A stretch of 64,000 nucleotides of DNA, taken from positions 62,001 to 126,000 of the forward strand of contig NZ_JAMOII010000010.1 in NCBI RefSeq assembly GCF_024448985.1, written 5' to 3'. The translations under genes and the position numbers were made by a program. The DNA is from Stutzerimonas stutzeri. Lineage in GTDB: Bacteria > Pseudomonadota > Gammaproteobacteria > Pseudomonadales > Pseudomonadaceae. The notes beneath the pieces are model-generated. The model saw nothing but the letters and a program-made list of their open reading frames with translations, ran no database searches and had not been told where the DNA came from. Below, piece after piece: positions 31,084 through 40,414 of the stretch. The first letter of the stretch is position 1. Each line of letters starts with the position of its first letter.

Positions 31084-31587
31084 ATGAGTGCCCGTTTCGG
31101 TAAGCTCTCTTGGCTTTGGCTAAGTGTGCTAATCATCGCGCTGGATCAGGCGACCAAGCATTATTTCGAAGCCAACTTCAGCCTGTACCAGAAGGTCGAT
31201 GTGATCCCCAATTACTTCGCCTGGACGCTGGCCTATAACACTGGTGCGGCATTCAGCTTTCTAGCCGATCATTCCGGCTGGCAGCGTTGGTTATTCGCGG
31301 CGATCGCCATCGGCGTCAGCGCCGTGCTGGTGGTCTGGATGAAGCGCTTGAAGCCGAACGAGACCTGGCTCGCGGTTGCCTTGGCGCTGGTGCTAGGGGG
31401 CGCGCTCGGTAACCTTTATGACCGTGTCGTACTGGGCCATGTCGTCGACTTCATCCTGGTGCATTGGCAGAACCGCTGGTATTTCCCGGCATTCAATATT
31501 GCCGACAGCGCCATCACCATCGGCGCAGTGATGCTGGCGCTGGACATGTTCCGTAGTAGTAAAACGGGAGAAGCGGTAAATGACTGA
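31084..31587 (+). CDS. lspA: Lipoprotein signal peptidase II
   Basis: 167 residues with four membrane segments. The catalytic aspartates are in NLYDRVVLGHVVDFI and FNIADSAITIG. It cleaves prolipoprotein signal peptides after Cys modification, so it processes the several lipoproteins encoded in this window (TssJ and the small T6SS lipoproteins). Its end overlaps fkpB by 8 bp. Confidence 0.96.
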   Translation: MSARFGKLSWLWLSVLIIALDQATKHYFEANFSLYQKVDVIPNYFAWTLAYNTGAAFSFLADHSGWQRWLFAAIAIGVSAVLVVWMKRLKPNETWLAVALALVLGGALGNLYDRVVLGHVVDFILVHWQNRWYFPAFNIADSAITIGAVMLALDMFRSSKTGEAVND

Positions 31588-32017
31588 ACAACGCATCGCG
31601 CAGGATATGCAGGTCACCCTGCATTTCGCGCTGAGTCTGGAAAATGGCGAGCAGGTCGATACGACTTTTGACAAGCAGCCGGCGACCTTCAAGGTCGGTG
31701 ATGGAAGTTTGTTGCCGGGGTTCGAACAGCAGTTGTTCGGGCTCAAAGCCGGTGATAAACGCACCTTCCAGATCGCACCAGAGCAAGGCTTCGGTCAGCA
31801 CAATCAACAAAATGTGCAGACCATGCCGCGCAGCCAGTTCGAAGGCATGGAGCTGTCCGAAGGCCTGCTAGTGATTTTCAACGATGCCGCCAAAACAGAG
31901 TTGCCAGGTATCGTCAAAGCCTTCGATGAGCGTCAGGTGACCGTGGATTTCAACCATCCGCTGGCTGGCAAGGCGTTGACGTTCGAGGTGGAGATATTCG
32001 AGGTCAAGCCGGTCTGA
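31580..32017 (+). CDS. fkpB: FKBP-type peptidyl-prolyl isomerase SlpA/FkpB
   Basis: 145 residues. An SlpA-type FKBP with an inserted flap domain; LHFALSLENGEQVDTTFD, GDGSLLPGFEQQLFGLKAGD and APEQGFGQHNQQN are typical. Cytosolic; its 8-bp overlap with lspA and closeness to ispH match PA4558. Confidence 0.94.
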   Translation: MTEQRIAQDMQVTLHFALSLENGEQVDTTFDKQPATFKVGDGSLLPGFEQQLFGLKAGDKRTFQIAPEQGFGQHNQQNVQTMPRSQFEGMELSEGLLVIFNDAAKTELPGIVKAFDERQVTVDFNHPLAGKALTFEVEIFEVKPV

Positions 32018-32169
32018 GTGGAGCTTCCGAAGTAGTCTGCTGTAGGGGCAGTTTGCTGGCGAACCAACGTTAGCCCATCAACACTACCGGTTTTGCTGAT
32101 ATCCGCTTCGCTTCATAGCTGCCATGCGTTACACCTAATAATCACCTGCTTCGCGTGCCGAGAATTCAT

Positions 32170-33114
32170 ATGCAAATCAAACTCGCCAATCCGCGTGGTT
32201 TCTGTGCCGGTGTCGACCGTGCCATCGAGATCGTCAACCGTGCCCTGGAAGTATTCGGGCCGCCGATCTATGTCCGCCATGAAGTGGTGCACAACAAGTT
32301 CGTGGTGGAGGACCTACGCGAGCGAGGCGCGATTTTCGTCGACGAGCTCGATCAGGTGCCAGATGATTTCATCGTCATCTTTAGCGCGCACGGCGTTTCC
32401 CAGGCGGTGAAAATGGAGGCTGACAAGCGCGGCCTGAAGGTTTTCGACGCGACCTGCCCGTTGGTGACCAAGGTTCACTTGGAAGTGACCAAATACAGTC
32501 GCGAGGGGCGAGAGTGCATCCTCATCGGCCACGAAGGCCATCCGGAAGTCGAAGGCACCATGGGTCAGTACGACACCGCGAATGGCGGCTCGATCTACCT
32601 GGTCGAGGACGAGGAAGACGTCGCCCAGCTACAGGTACGCAACCCCGAGTCATTGGCCTTCGTGACGCAGACCACGCTATCCATGGACGACACCAGCCGA
32701 GTAATCGACGCGTTGCGCACGCGCTTTCCCAGCATCGGTGGCCCCCGCAAGGACGACATCTGCTACGCCACCCAGAACCGCCAGGACGCGGTCAAGCAAC
32801 TGGCCGGCGAGTGCGATGTGGTACTGGTGGTCGGCAGCCCCAACAGCTCCAATTCCAACCGCCTACGCGAACTGGCCGAGCGCATGGATACGCCGGCTTA
32901 TTTGATCGATGGTGCCGAAGACCTCAAGCGCGAATGGTTCGCCGAAGACGCCCGCATCGGAATCACCGCCGGCGCCTCGGCACCTGAAGTGCTGGTGCGT
33001 GGTGTGATCGACCAGTTACGTGAGTGGGGCGCGAAAGGGATGGATGAGCTGGAAGGGCGGCCGGAGAATGTAACGTTTTCGATGCCGAAGGAGTTGAGGG
33101 TCAGGCAGGTTTAG
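32170..33114 (+). CDS. ispH: 4-hydroxy-3-methylbut-2-enyl diphosphate reductase
   Basis: 314 residues from ATG 32170 ([20 protein letters not shown]). The three [4Fe-4S]-binding cysteines are in GFCAGV, DATCPLV and DDICYATQ, with the catalytic Glu in [14 protein letters not shown]. Last step of the MEP isoprenoid pathway, making IPP and DMAPP. Formerly lytB. Confidence 0.97.
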   Translation: MQIKLANPRGFCAGVDRAIEIVNRALEVFGPPIYVRHEVVHNKFVVEDLRERGAIFVDELDQVPDDFIVIFSAHGVSQAVKMEADKRGLKVFDATCPLVTKVHLEVTKYSREGRECILIGHEGHPEVEGTMGQYDTANGGSIYLVEDEEDVAQLQVRNPESLAFVTQTTLSMDDTSRVIDALRTRFPSIGGPRKDDICYATQNRQDAVKQLAGECDVVLVVGSPNSSNSNRLRELAERMDTPAYLIDGAEDLKREWFAEDARIGITAGASAPEVLVRGVIDQLREWGAKGMDELEGRPENVTFSMPKELRVRQV

Positions 33115-33128
33115 AGAACAGGTTAATA

Positions 33129-33163
33129 GAGAAGGCCGGCGATTGCCGGCCTTCTCCGTTTTT
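33129..33163 (+). terminator. Intrinsic terminator of ispH
   Basis: A perfect 12-bp stem GAGAAGGCCGGC / GCCGGCCTTCTC with loop GATT, followed by CGTTTTT. It abuts the pilE stop on the other strand and may stop both transcripts. Confidence 0.93.
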
Positions 33164-33614
33164 ACCAGCAGCTCTCGCGTGTCCCGGTGCCGGTTATGAG
33201 TTTTTCGCCCCGGCTGGTGAGGATGAGGTTGCCGCATTGGCCGTCGGCCACCTGCTGGTTGATGGCAGTGGCGACCAAGCGGACGCAGCGTGCCAGCGGT
33301 GTGCCGGCGGCGCATGCCTCGGCTGTGATGTTGTAGCGACCTTCGTCGCTGGGCATCGGCGCATTGGCTGCGACAGGGAGGTCCAGACCGCGGTTATTGG
33401 CGGCACTTGTTCCCAGGTTAGCGGTGTAAGTCTGGTTCTGTGAATAGAAACGCTCCTGCGCCTGCATCACCTGCGTCAGCTTCGCATGGCCATCGGAGCG
33501 ACCTGCCTTGAGTTGATACTGCTGGTAGTTCGGGTAGACGATGGCGGCAAGAATGCCGATCACCGCCACTACAATCATCAGTTCGATCAGCGTAAATCCA
33601 TTTTGCTGCCGCAT
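33162..33614 (-). CDS. pilE: Type IV minor pilin PilE
   Basis: 150 residues. The prepilin leader MRQQNG is cut by PilD before FTLIELMIVVAVIGILAAIV, with Glu5 of the mature protein present. A C-terminal cysteine pair (ARCV... and ESCW region) could form the D-loop disulphide. Last gene of the fimU-pilE operon; its start overlaps the pilY1 stop by one base. It adds to the pilus tip complex with PilVWX and PilY1. Confidence 0.92.
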   Translation of the reverse strand: MRQQNGFTLIELMIVVAVIGILAAIVYPNYQQYQLKAGRSDGHAKLTQVMQAQERFYSQNQTYTANLGTSAANNRGLDLPVAANAPMPSDEGRYNITAEACAAGTPLARCVRLVATAINQQVADGQCGNLILTSRGEKLITGTGTRESCW

Positions 33615-36600
33615 CAGTTTTCTCTCCAGTAGGTTTTGCTGACTGGGCTTCTGTCCTTATCGCAGAAGCCGACGCCGCCGATGCACTCCGGCTCATCGTC
33701 ATTGCCATCGCCCTTGGGTTGGTCGTTCAGCACCTCGGTGCCTACGATGACACGTGGTGGGCCGTCATCGCTGAATAGCGCAGTTGGAGCGGGCGGAATG
33801 CCAGAGCGGAGCAGGGCATAGCTGCGGATGGGCGCATCATTCACGGCCAGTATCGCGCTGGCGTCGCGAAGGTTCAGTGCATAGGAGCGCCCGCGCCCGA
33901 CGTCGGGTCCGCAGGTGGTGATGGTTTCGCCGCGCGGGCTGAAGGTGGTGAAGAACAGCGCGCCACGGAAGATCAGCGGGGACGACAGCACCTTCTCACC
34001 CTTGGGCAGGCGCATATACCAGCCCTGACTTTCTGCCAGAAGCGTCTGATTAGGCATGTAGCTATTGCCAGGAACCAGCTGGCCATAGAGCTGGTTGATG
34101 TCCTTACGCAGTGCCGGTATGCCGTCCTCGTTATCCAGCGCGGCCAGCAGCGCCTGGTCAAGCAGGAACTGGTAGGCTTCGAATATCGTCAGGTCGTTGC
34201 CGTAGAGCACCTTGGCTGCTGCCAGTTGCTCGGCGTTCAGCAGGCCCGAGGAGGCTTCGTAGGGGATAGCAGCAATAGCGTTGGCTTGAGCCTGAGCCGT
34301 TGAAGCTTCGCCGGCTCGCAACTGGCGTTGCGCTTCCCAGTCTGTGACGGTTGCGACGTTACCTTTGAGGTTGTGGGCTTTGTTTGCCAGCTCGGTGTTC
34401 TTTGCTGCTTCGTAACGTGCGATCAACTCGGCTTCATCCAGCGCCGGGCCGGAAAGTGGAGGGATCAGGGCCTGCAATGATGCCAAGGCGTTGCTGATCG
34501 CCGTGATATCTCGCCCCGCAATGTTGCTCCTGAGCTGCGTCAGCGCGCCCAGCAAGGCTGGACTTCCCGAGCCGTTATCAGCATTGAGCCGGGCGCGCTC
34601 AGCAATGGCGTACTCATTGTCGTAATAATTTTGACTCAGCCCATCCAGCCCGTTTTGCAGGTTGGTGATTTTTTCGTCATCTGCCGAGTCAGCCTTGGCA
34701 GTCAGGAGCGCTTGTTCCTGATCCAGGATTGCCTGGTACAGCGAGTCCTGTGCCGTTTGAAGGTTGATCAGGCTGCTGTAGCTTTCAGCTAGGTCGCGGC
34801 TTTGGTTGGTAACTGTCGTGTAGTTGCTTTCTGCGTCGGCTTTGGCCGTTGCAGCAAGCGTGTAGGCAGTTTCAGCCTCCGTGAGGGCTTGCTGATTCTG
34901 AGGTGTTTCGTCTGCCAAGAATACTGCTTGGGCTGCATCACGAGTAGCTTGCGCGGTGTCGTATGCCTCATTCTTTTCTTGCCACTCGGCTTCGGCATCG
35001 GCGACCAGATCCTGCATCGCCTTCAGCGCATTCTGGCTTTCCAGCAGCCCCTTTTGCAGCTTGCTCTGCTCGCTGCTTTCGGCAGCATGGACGGTTAGGA
35101 AGGGATCCGCGGCCAGGATCGCATCGATATCCGCCTGCAGGGCATTGGCGAGGCTGTTGGCCTGTAGCATGGCGTTGTATTTTGCGGTGAAGCCCGATGA
35201 ATCCTTGTAACCATTGAGGGCATCGCGTGTGGCGGTCACAGCCTGGTTCAGCGCGGCGATTGCGGCTTCCGCTTCGGCGATTTGTTCCTGAATCCCTTCG
35301 GCTTCAGCATCAGAGAGGTCCACGCTGGAAACGTCCAGCAGGTCATCTTCGGTGAGAGTGGTGTAGGAGACGTTACCCTGAGCATCTTTCGGCTTGCCGA
35401 ACAAAGGTCCGTCCTGCAGGACATAGAAACGGTCGATGGTGTCTTCGTTGAGCGGATGGGCGCGGTAGCCGGAGCCGATGGCGATGGCAAAGTAGCTTTT
35501 GCCGCCACGCTCCCTGACCATAGCTACGTCTGGCATGCTGAAGAAGCGGCGGTTGTCAAGGGGCGTATCTCCACCTAACTCGGCGATGCGCCCGCCGGTT
35601 GCAAGTGCGCTGGCTGAGGTGTTGGCGTTATCAATGTCGAAACGGAATACCTGAGCGCGGGCATCAACGGCGTAAATGATGTCCGCCAGGCCGTCGCCAT
35701 TGGCATCGATGATCACCGGATCGGCCGGCATGCTGTGAGTCAGCTCGGCTAGCTTCAGGTTAGCACCCGTTTCCGAGCTGTGCCCGGCTCGCCAGATCAA
35801 CTGGCCGGTATCGGCATTGACGATATACAGCGCATTGCCCTGGGCATCGCCGGCAAGGGGTGTGTTGGGGCTGTCGTTATCCTGCTGCGGGTCATAGCCG
35901 CCAGTGAATACCAGTACCTTGGTTTGAGTGCCGTTGAGCTTGATGTTGGCCAGCTTGGGCGTGGACCAGGTTTGTCCCAGTTTTTCGAAGCCGGGTGTTG
36001 CGCCGCCCTTGATCACCCATTTGAGCTTTGGCTGGTCGATATTTGTCACATCGAGCGCGTAGTAGTTCTTGCCGCCCCGGCGCATGCCGGCGTAGAGGTA
36101 GCTTTTGCTGATGCTGCGGGTCTTGGCGTTGGCGTCCAAATTGCCGTACTCAACCCAGAGGTTGAACTGGCCATCCATACCGTAGCGCTTCTGCTCCGAG
36201 CCCTTGGGATCTTGGTAGTAGGCGTTCAGGTTGGGTAGCAGTTCCTTTGGAATGAAGGCGAACTTTTCCGCTCCATCTTTGGGGTCCACCGCATGGATAA
36301 AGCCCTCGTTGGTGCCGAAGAACATATAGAGCTGCTCAGGTGAGGCTGTGGTGCCGGCCCGCTGCAGGTCTTCATCGGTCTTGTAGGCCACCAGACGAGG
36401 CTCGTTGTGCAGCACGTCCGCCAGTTGCAGGCGGGCCTGGCTTGGGTTGTCAGGATTCTGGCCGCGGCCCCACTGGATGGCTTTGGTTCTGGCGTCATTG
36501 CTGCTGACGCCGAGTAGCACCTGAGTGAGGGCATTGTTATCGGTGCTCAACTGGCTCGACAGGGCGACGCCACTCGTACTGGCGCTGGGGCTGCGATCAA

Positions 36601-38053
36601 CTGCTGTCCAAGTATAGATTTTTCGTGTGCCTGGGTTGCTGAGCGTGCCGGCGACCCCGCCTTTTTCTACGTCGCGGCCATCGGCGGCGGTTGACCAGTA
36701 GCTGGACGAGTTGTCCCTGAAGAAGCCTGTGGATTCGTCGATGGCAGGCTGACCGTTTTTGTCCACAATCTGGGTGATGTTGTTGCCATTGGCGTCCGTG
36801 GTGGTTTCCGCACGGTAGCGCTTGACGTTACCTACCCAGCGTGCGCCCTCAGCCGGACGAAACAGGGCATAATAAAGGTCGTTGCGATAGCCCAGGTTGT
36901 TATAGGCGCTCACCGCCACGCTGGGGGTGGCGAAGGTGGTGTTCTCGGCAAGAATCTCGACGAGGATCGATTTGAGAGCATCGACCAGACCGGAGGTGTT
37001 GTCTGTGGTGAAGTAGCGACCATTACCTGCATTAGCGGTATTTTGCAGCAGCGTCTGATTGGTAGCGAAACCGATGGTATAGGTATTTACAGTCTGCTTG
37101 CCGGGCTGGCTGCTGCTGACGTCTTGGTTGGCCAGATGCTCGGCGAGGTGGGGCATACACTCGCCGCTGTAGTTACTTGCGCTATTGCCAGGGGAACGGC
37201 AAGTGGCGGTAGTGTATTGAGTGTTTGCTGCTCCGGTAGCATTGATTAGCGCTCGAATATCATTGTTTGCAGCATTGTCCATGGTCGGCTCACCATCGGT
37301 GAGCAGAATAATGTTGCTTTTCTGGCAGGAATATTCGATGGGGCTTTTATAGCGATTTCCACTTTTACTGGCTGCAACGCTAGGCTTTTCGGTAATGGTA
37401 TAAAACGGTGAAGTTGTACGCTCATAAGCGGCTTGTGTTTCATTGCCAAACTTTGGTTGCTGCCCTTTCATATACAGAGCAGCTTCGTAGTAAGCTTCGG
37501 AAAGTGGCGTGTTGGCACCGGCATATAGTTTGTTTATTTCGGCCTTAAAGTTTTCGCCATTGGTGCTGACCCGCGCTACAGGAATGGCAACCATGCCACC
37601 TTGCATATTGTATTGCCGATCCGCTATTCGATCACGATTAGCATCAAAGTGCATAAGGCCGACATTGACGTCATCGCTCAGTCTCAATTCATCTATAAGC
37701 GAGCCTGTAACGTCTTTCACTACTTGGAGGCGTGTTTTTCGATATTCGTAAGTGTCTTCATACCTAGAGCACCCAAACCAGCTTTGTTGTACGCAGGTGC
37801 GACCGGTGCGAACAGGTTCGCACCTGTTACGGATATTTCTTTCTGCTGCGGTGCATTCTGTCCCGGGGACGCCCGCATCCATGGATCCTGAGTTATCTAT
37901 TACGAACATCAGATTGGGACGTATCTGTTGGTCTTCCGACAGTTTGCGGCTGACATAGATTTCAGTGTCGTCGGCCAGCGCTGTTTGCAGTGCAAGTCCG
38001 ATATAGCAGAAGCTGCCCAGCAAGAGGCCGAATTGACGAAGGTTCATGTGCAA
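33614..38053 (-). CDS. pilY1: Pilus tip adhesin PilY1 with a long coiled-coil-like insertion
   Basis: 1479 residues with a signal peptide (MHMNLRQFGLLLGSFCYIGLA...). The N-terminal von Willebrand A-like domain has the MIDAS start FVIDNSGSM near residue 50. The C-terminal beta-propeller domain (from about 600) carries the EF-hand-like calcium loop DANGDGLAD near 782, used in P. aeruginosa for calcium-dependent pilus extension and retraction. Between about 915 and 1342, after LTEDDLLDVSSVDLSDAE and before GWYMRLPKGEKVLSSPLIF, lies a region rich in Ala, Glu, Gln and Leu with long helical heptad-like runs. P. aeruginosa PilY1 has about 1161 residues and, as I recall, only a short linker there. 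The 5-prime quarter (about 37250-37760) is A+T-richer than its neighbours. Confidence 0.9.
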   Translation of the reverse strand: MHMNLRQFGLLLGSFCYIGLALQTALADDTEIYVSRKLSEDQQIRPNLMFVIDNSGSMDAGVPGTECTAAERNIRNRCEPVRTGRTCVQQSWFGCSRYEDTYEYRKTRLQVVKDVTGSLIDELRLSDDVNVGLMHFDANRDRIADRQYNMQGGMVAIPVARVSTNGENFKAEINKLYAGANTPLSEAYYEAALYMKGQQPKFGNETQAAYERTTSPFYTITEKPSVAASKSGNRYKSPIEYSCQKSNIILLTDGEPTMDNAANNDIRALINATGAANTQYTTATCRSPGNSASNYSGECMPHLAEHLANQDVSSSQPGKQTVNTYTIGFATNQTLLQNTANAGNGRYFTTDNTSGLVDALKSILVEILAENTTFATPSVAVSAYNNLGYRNDLYYALFRPAEGARWVGNVKRYRAETTTDANGNNITQIVDKNGQPAIDESTGFFRDNSSSYWSTAADGRDVEKGGVAGTLSNPGTRKIYTWTAVDRSPSASTSGVALSSQLSTDNNALTQVLLGVSSNDARTKAIQWGRGQNPDNPSQARLQLADVLHNEPRLVAYKTDEDLQRAGTTASPEQLYMFFGTNEGFIHAVDPKDGAEKFAFIPKELLPNLNAYYQDPKGSEQKRYGMDGQFNLWVEYGNLDANAKTRSISKSYLYAGMRRGGKNYYALDVTNIDQPKLKWVIKGGATPGFEKLGQTWSTPKLANIKLNGTQTKVLVFTGGYDPQQDNDSPNTPLAGDAQGNALYIVNADTGQLIWRAGHSSETGANLKLAELTHSMPADPVIIDANGDGLADIIYAVDARAQVFRFDIDNANTSASALATGGRIAELGGDTPLDNRRFFSMPDVAMVRERGGKSYFAIAIGSGYRAHPLNEDTIDRFYVLQDGPLFGKPKDAQGNVSYTTLTEDDLLDVSSVDLSDAEAEGIQEQIAEAEAAIAALNQAVTATRDALNGYKDSSGFTAKYNAMLQANSLANALQADIDAILAADPFLTVHAAESSEQSKLQKGLLESQNALKAMQDLVADAEAEWQEKNEAYDTAQATRDAAQAVFLADETPQNQQALTEAETAYTLAATAKADAESNYTTVTNQSRDLAESYSSLINLQTAQDSLYQAILDQEQALLTAKADSADDEKITNLQNGLDGLSQNYYDNEYAIAERARLNADNGSGSPALLGALTQLRSNIAGRDITAISNALASLQALIPPLSGPALDEAELIARYEAAKNTELANKAHNLKGNVATVTDWEAQRQLRAGEASTAQAQANAIAAIPYEASSGLLNAEQLAAAKVLYGNDLTIFEAYQFLLDQALLAALDNEDGIPALRKDINQLYGQLVPGNSYMPNQTLLAESQGWYMRLPKGEKVLSSPLIFRGALFFTTFSPRGETITTCGPDVGRGRSYALNLRDASAILAVNDAPIRSYALLRSGIPPAPTALFSDDGPPRVIVGTEVLNDQPKGDGNDDEPECIGGVGFCDKDRSPVSKTYWREN

Positions 38054-38059
38054 GTCCTT

Positions 38060-38386
38060 TTACTTAGCAACTATCTGGTCGATGGCATCGATTGGCTGGC
38101 TAGTGAGAAATACCGTGCCGACCAATTCCTGCCCGTCCTGCAACTCACGGGCCGACTTCTCTTTGCCTTGAAGATAAATTCGAGCATCTGGAGTGAAGGG
38201 CAGCAGGCGCAACGCACAGCCTCCGGGGCAGGGATAGAGCTGACCGTAGGGGTGGCCGCCCGTCATGCGAATGGTGACGGTGGTCATTTCCAGCGGTGAG
38301 TAACTGTTGGGATCTTCTGCGCCATGGCCGATAGCGGGGAAAGCGGCACTTGCCGTCAGGGCGAGGATTGCAAATAACTTGTTCAT
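38060..38386 (-). CDS. pilY2: Type IV pilus biogenesis protein PilY2
   Basis: 108 residues with a signal peptide (MNKLFAILALTASAAFPAIGHG). Two cysteines in YPCPGGCALRL. Small periplasmic protein encoded between pilX and pilY1 as PA4555; its exact role is not known. Confidence 0.85.
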   Translation of the reverse strand: MNKLFAILALTASAAFPAIGHGAEDPNSYSPLEMTTVTIRMTGGHPYGQLYPCPGGCALRLLPFTPDARIYLQGKEKSARELQDGQELVGTVFLTSQPIDAIDQIVAK

Positions 38387-38394
38387 GGCGTCAC

Positions 38395-38937
38395 CTAGCC
38401 TCTAACGTTTTCAAAAACAATGCCTTGTGATTGATCGGAGTAGGCGCCGTTGGGTAGTTCGGAACGAACCTGGATCTCGAACTTCGAGCACTCGATGATC
38501 TGCCCCGAAGCATTGTCCACGTCATAATCACAGAGTGTGGGGTTGTGGGTTTTGCGAATGACGGCGCTCCCCTGGTCCGGAAGTTCAGGGGCAACTACAG
38601 CTCTACCAGTGGTTGGGGGTAGGCCAAGCTGTGCGAGCTGAGCAAGCGTCAGTGTGATGGGGTAACTCCCGCTTCCATCGTTATAGCGCCCAGCATTCAT
38701 GGCTTCTTGCAATTGCGCTCGACCGGCTGTTTCGGAGTTGAGAGCTGTCAGGTTTACTTGGATTGTGTTTTGAGCTGTTTGAAATACTTCATTGCGAGAT
38801 TGTGAGTTGCCAGCCATACGCTCCTCGAGCGTGGAAAATTGCATGGCAGTGATACCAGCGATGGTGAGCACGACCAAGAATACCAAGGCGACAATCAGAG
38901 TGGCTCCGGCCTGACGAGAGCAAAGGGCTAGATTCAT
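38395..38937 (-). CDS. pilX: Type IV minor pilin PilX
   Basis: 180 residues. Instead of the standard leader it has QAGATLIVALVFLVVLTIAG, the degenerate PilX N-terminus, followed by the family's TLEERMAGNSQSRNEVFQ. Part of the minor pilin complex that primes pilus assembly. Confidence 0.88.
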   Translation of the reverse strand: MNLALCSRQAGATLIVALVFLVVLTIAGITAMQFSTLEERMAGNSQSRNEVFQTAQNTIQVNLTALNSETAGRAQLQEAMNAGRYNDGSGSYPITLTLAQLAQLGLPPTTGRAVVAPELPDQGSAVIRKTHNPTLCDYDVDNASGQIIECSKFEIQVRSELPNGAYSDQSQGIVFENVRG

Positions 38938-38938
38938 G

Positions 38939-39766
38939 TTATGGCTCCCCCGTATTGCGGAGTTTTATGGTGGTAGTAAAAACTTGGCGTGCCTTGCGGC
39001 GGTTGTCTTCGTCGGGATCGTTGTCGAAGTTTAAAGGTGGGGCGTCTAGCAGAACATATTGGCGGCCCGGTGGGGGAGGTGGATTAACCGGCTTAATAGA
39101 GTTGGCCAGCACAGCGATACGAATGGCCAGTACGTTATTCCAGTCATCCACGCGATCAGCCGATACGTACCGGGTGACGCTGCCGGTGGCGCCGATGCCG
39201 TATTGAATCTGAAGGGCGTCGATGCCTTCAACTAATACGTTATTGTCGCTTTCATTCTTGGGAGTGATTGTTGACGCACAACCTAAAGATGCGTTTCCTG
39301 TTCCTTCATAAACTATATAAAAGTGGCTAATGATTACGTCAGTATTGTCAATGGTGGTTCCATTACCACTCGTCTTGCCCAAGCAGTCTCGCCTGGCTCC
39401 ATCCAACAGCCGGGGCTGGAAACTGAAAGCGACACTGTCCGAGGCGTCCGGATTGTCTTCTGTTCCCTGTCTGCTGCAAAGCGTTCCGGCGCAATCGTCA
39501 TCATTTGGGGCTAGGACGGGCCTGGGGAGTGACTCAAGGGTATTGTTTGCCGCCTCGACATAGCCCGCATGTCGCGCGCTCTGTGAAATGAACTCCAGGG
39601 CAAAGCGCCCATTTTCTTGAAGCCGTGATGCCGCTTCGTTGCTGGCGTAGGTTTGTTTCGAAGCAAGAAAGACCTGAACGACGCCGGTCATCAGCAGCAT
39701 GCTGATCACTAGGGCCACCAGCAGTTCAACGATGGAGAGGCCCGCCTGGGCCTTGCTGGAATTCAT
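38939..39766 (-). CDS. pilW: Type IV minor pilin PilW
   Basis: 275 residues with a class III leader (QAG before LSIVELLVALVISMLLMTGV). Family features RLQENGRFALEFISQSARHAGY are present. Its start overlaps the pilV stop (ATGA), so the two are translationally coupled. Confidence 0.9.
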   Translation of the reverse strand: MNSSKAQAGLSIVELLVALVISMLLMTGVVQVFLASKQTYASNEAASRLQENGRFALEFISQSARHAGYVEAANNTLESLPRPVLAPNDDDCAGTLCSRQGTEDNPDASDSVAFSFQPRLLDGARRDCLGKTSGNGTTIDNTDVIISHFYIVYEGTGNASLGCASTITPKNESDNNVLVEGIDALQIQYGIGATGSVTRYVSADRVDDWNNVLAIRIAVLANSIKPVNPPPPPGRQYVLLDAPPLNFDNDPDEDNRRKARQVFTTTIKLRNTGEP

Positions 39767-40398
39767 CGGACAATCCTCACGGTTGCGTTCTGCTCGGATG
39801 GGTTGGCAGCGGGGGTTGTAGATTCCTCGCCTTCGTCCTCCTCATCCTCTTCGCCGTCTTCATCGTCCTCTTCGGGTTCCTGGTAGAACGAAGGCTTGTT
39901 GCTAGCCGCCTTGCTGAACCAATTGATGCTCAGTTCGCCGTTGCCATTCAGGCCGAGGGCGTCACCCTCGGGGGCGATCAGAAAATCCCGGCTATTGAAA
40001 CGGCTGTTGCCATTGGGGTTGAGGTTGGCGAGGGCGGCATAGCTGCATTGCGCTTCCCAGCGGTCGAACGCGGCCATTTGGGCGCTACTGCAGTTTGCGG
40101 CGTTCACCTTGGCGTTGGTCGCAGGGTTGTAGTAATCCGCGCAGACGGTGGCGGGCAGTTCGTCGCATTCGGGGGCCACACGGTAGTTGTCCAGTGTTCC
40201 GCCGGGGTTGGCACGCATGCGTTCGGCAAGGTCATTCATGAGCCAGGCGGCCTGCGAGCGCTGGCCGCTGTCGCTCGTGCTCTGCAATGCGTTGAGCTGC
40301 ATGGCGGCCAGGCCCAGCAGGCCGACGGTGAAAATCAGCAGCGCGATCATGACCTCGATCAGTGAGGCACCGTGCTGCTTGCATGGTGATGGGCTCAT
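39763..40398 (-). CDS. pilV: Type IV minor pilin PilV with acidic C-terminal tract
   Basis: 211 residues from ATG 40398, chosen over ATG 40404 because AAGGA is then 6 bp away. Prepilin leader ends HGA before SLIEVMIALLIFTVGLLGLA. The C-terminal part carries an uninterrupted run of mostly Glu and Asp (EPEEDDEDGEEDEEDEGEES, DNA about 39827-39886), which is unusual for a pilin. Overlaps pilW by 4 bp. Confidence 0.88.
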   Translation of the reverse strand: MSPSPCKQHGASLIEVMIALLIFTVGLLGLAAMQLNALQSTSDSGQRSQAAWLMNDLAERMRANPGGTLDNYRVAPECDELPATVCADYYNPATNAKVNAANCSSAQMAAFDRWEAQCSYAALANLNPNGNSRFNSRDFLIAPEGDALGLNGNGELSINWFSKAASNKPSFYQEPEEDDEDGEEDEEDEGEESTTPAANPSEQNATVRIVR

Positions 40399-40414
40399 AT
40401 ACATTCCTTGTCTG

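Noticed and set aside
32041-32065. TGTAGGGGCAGTTTGCTGGCGAA before ispH, like a degenerate pseudomonad REP
   Set aside because: The palindrome is too decayed to call.
37250-37760. A+T-rich part of pilY1 as a sign of recombination
   Set aside because: The frame is intact and the composition shift modest; without computed values I do not claim transfer.
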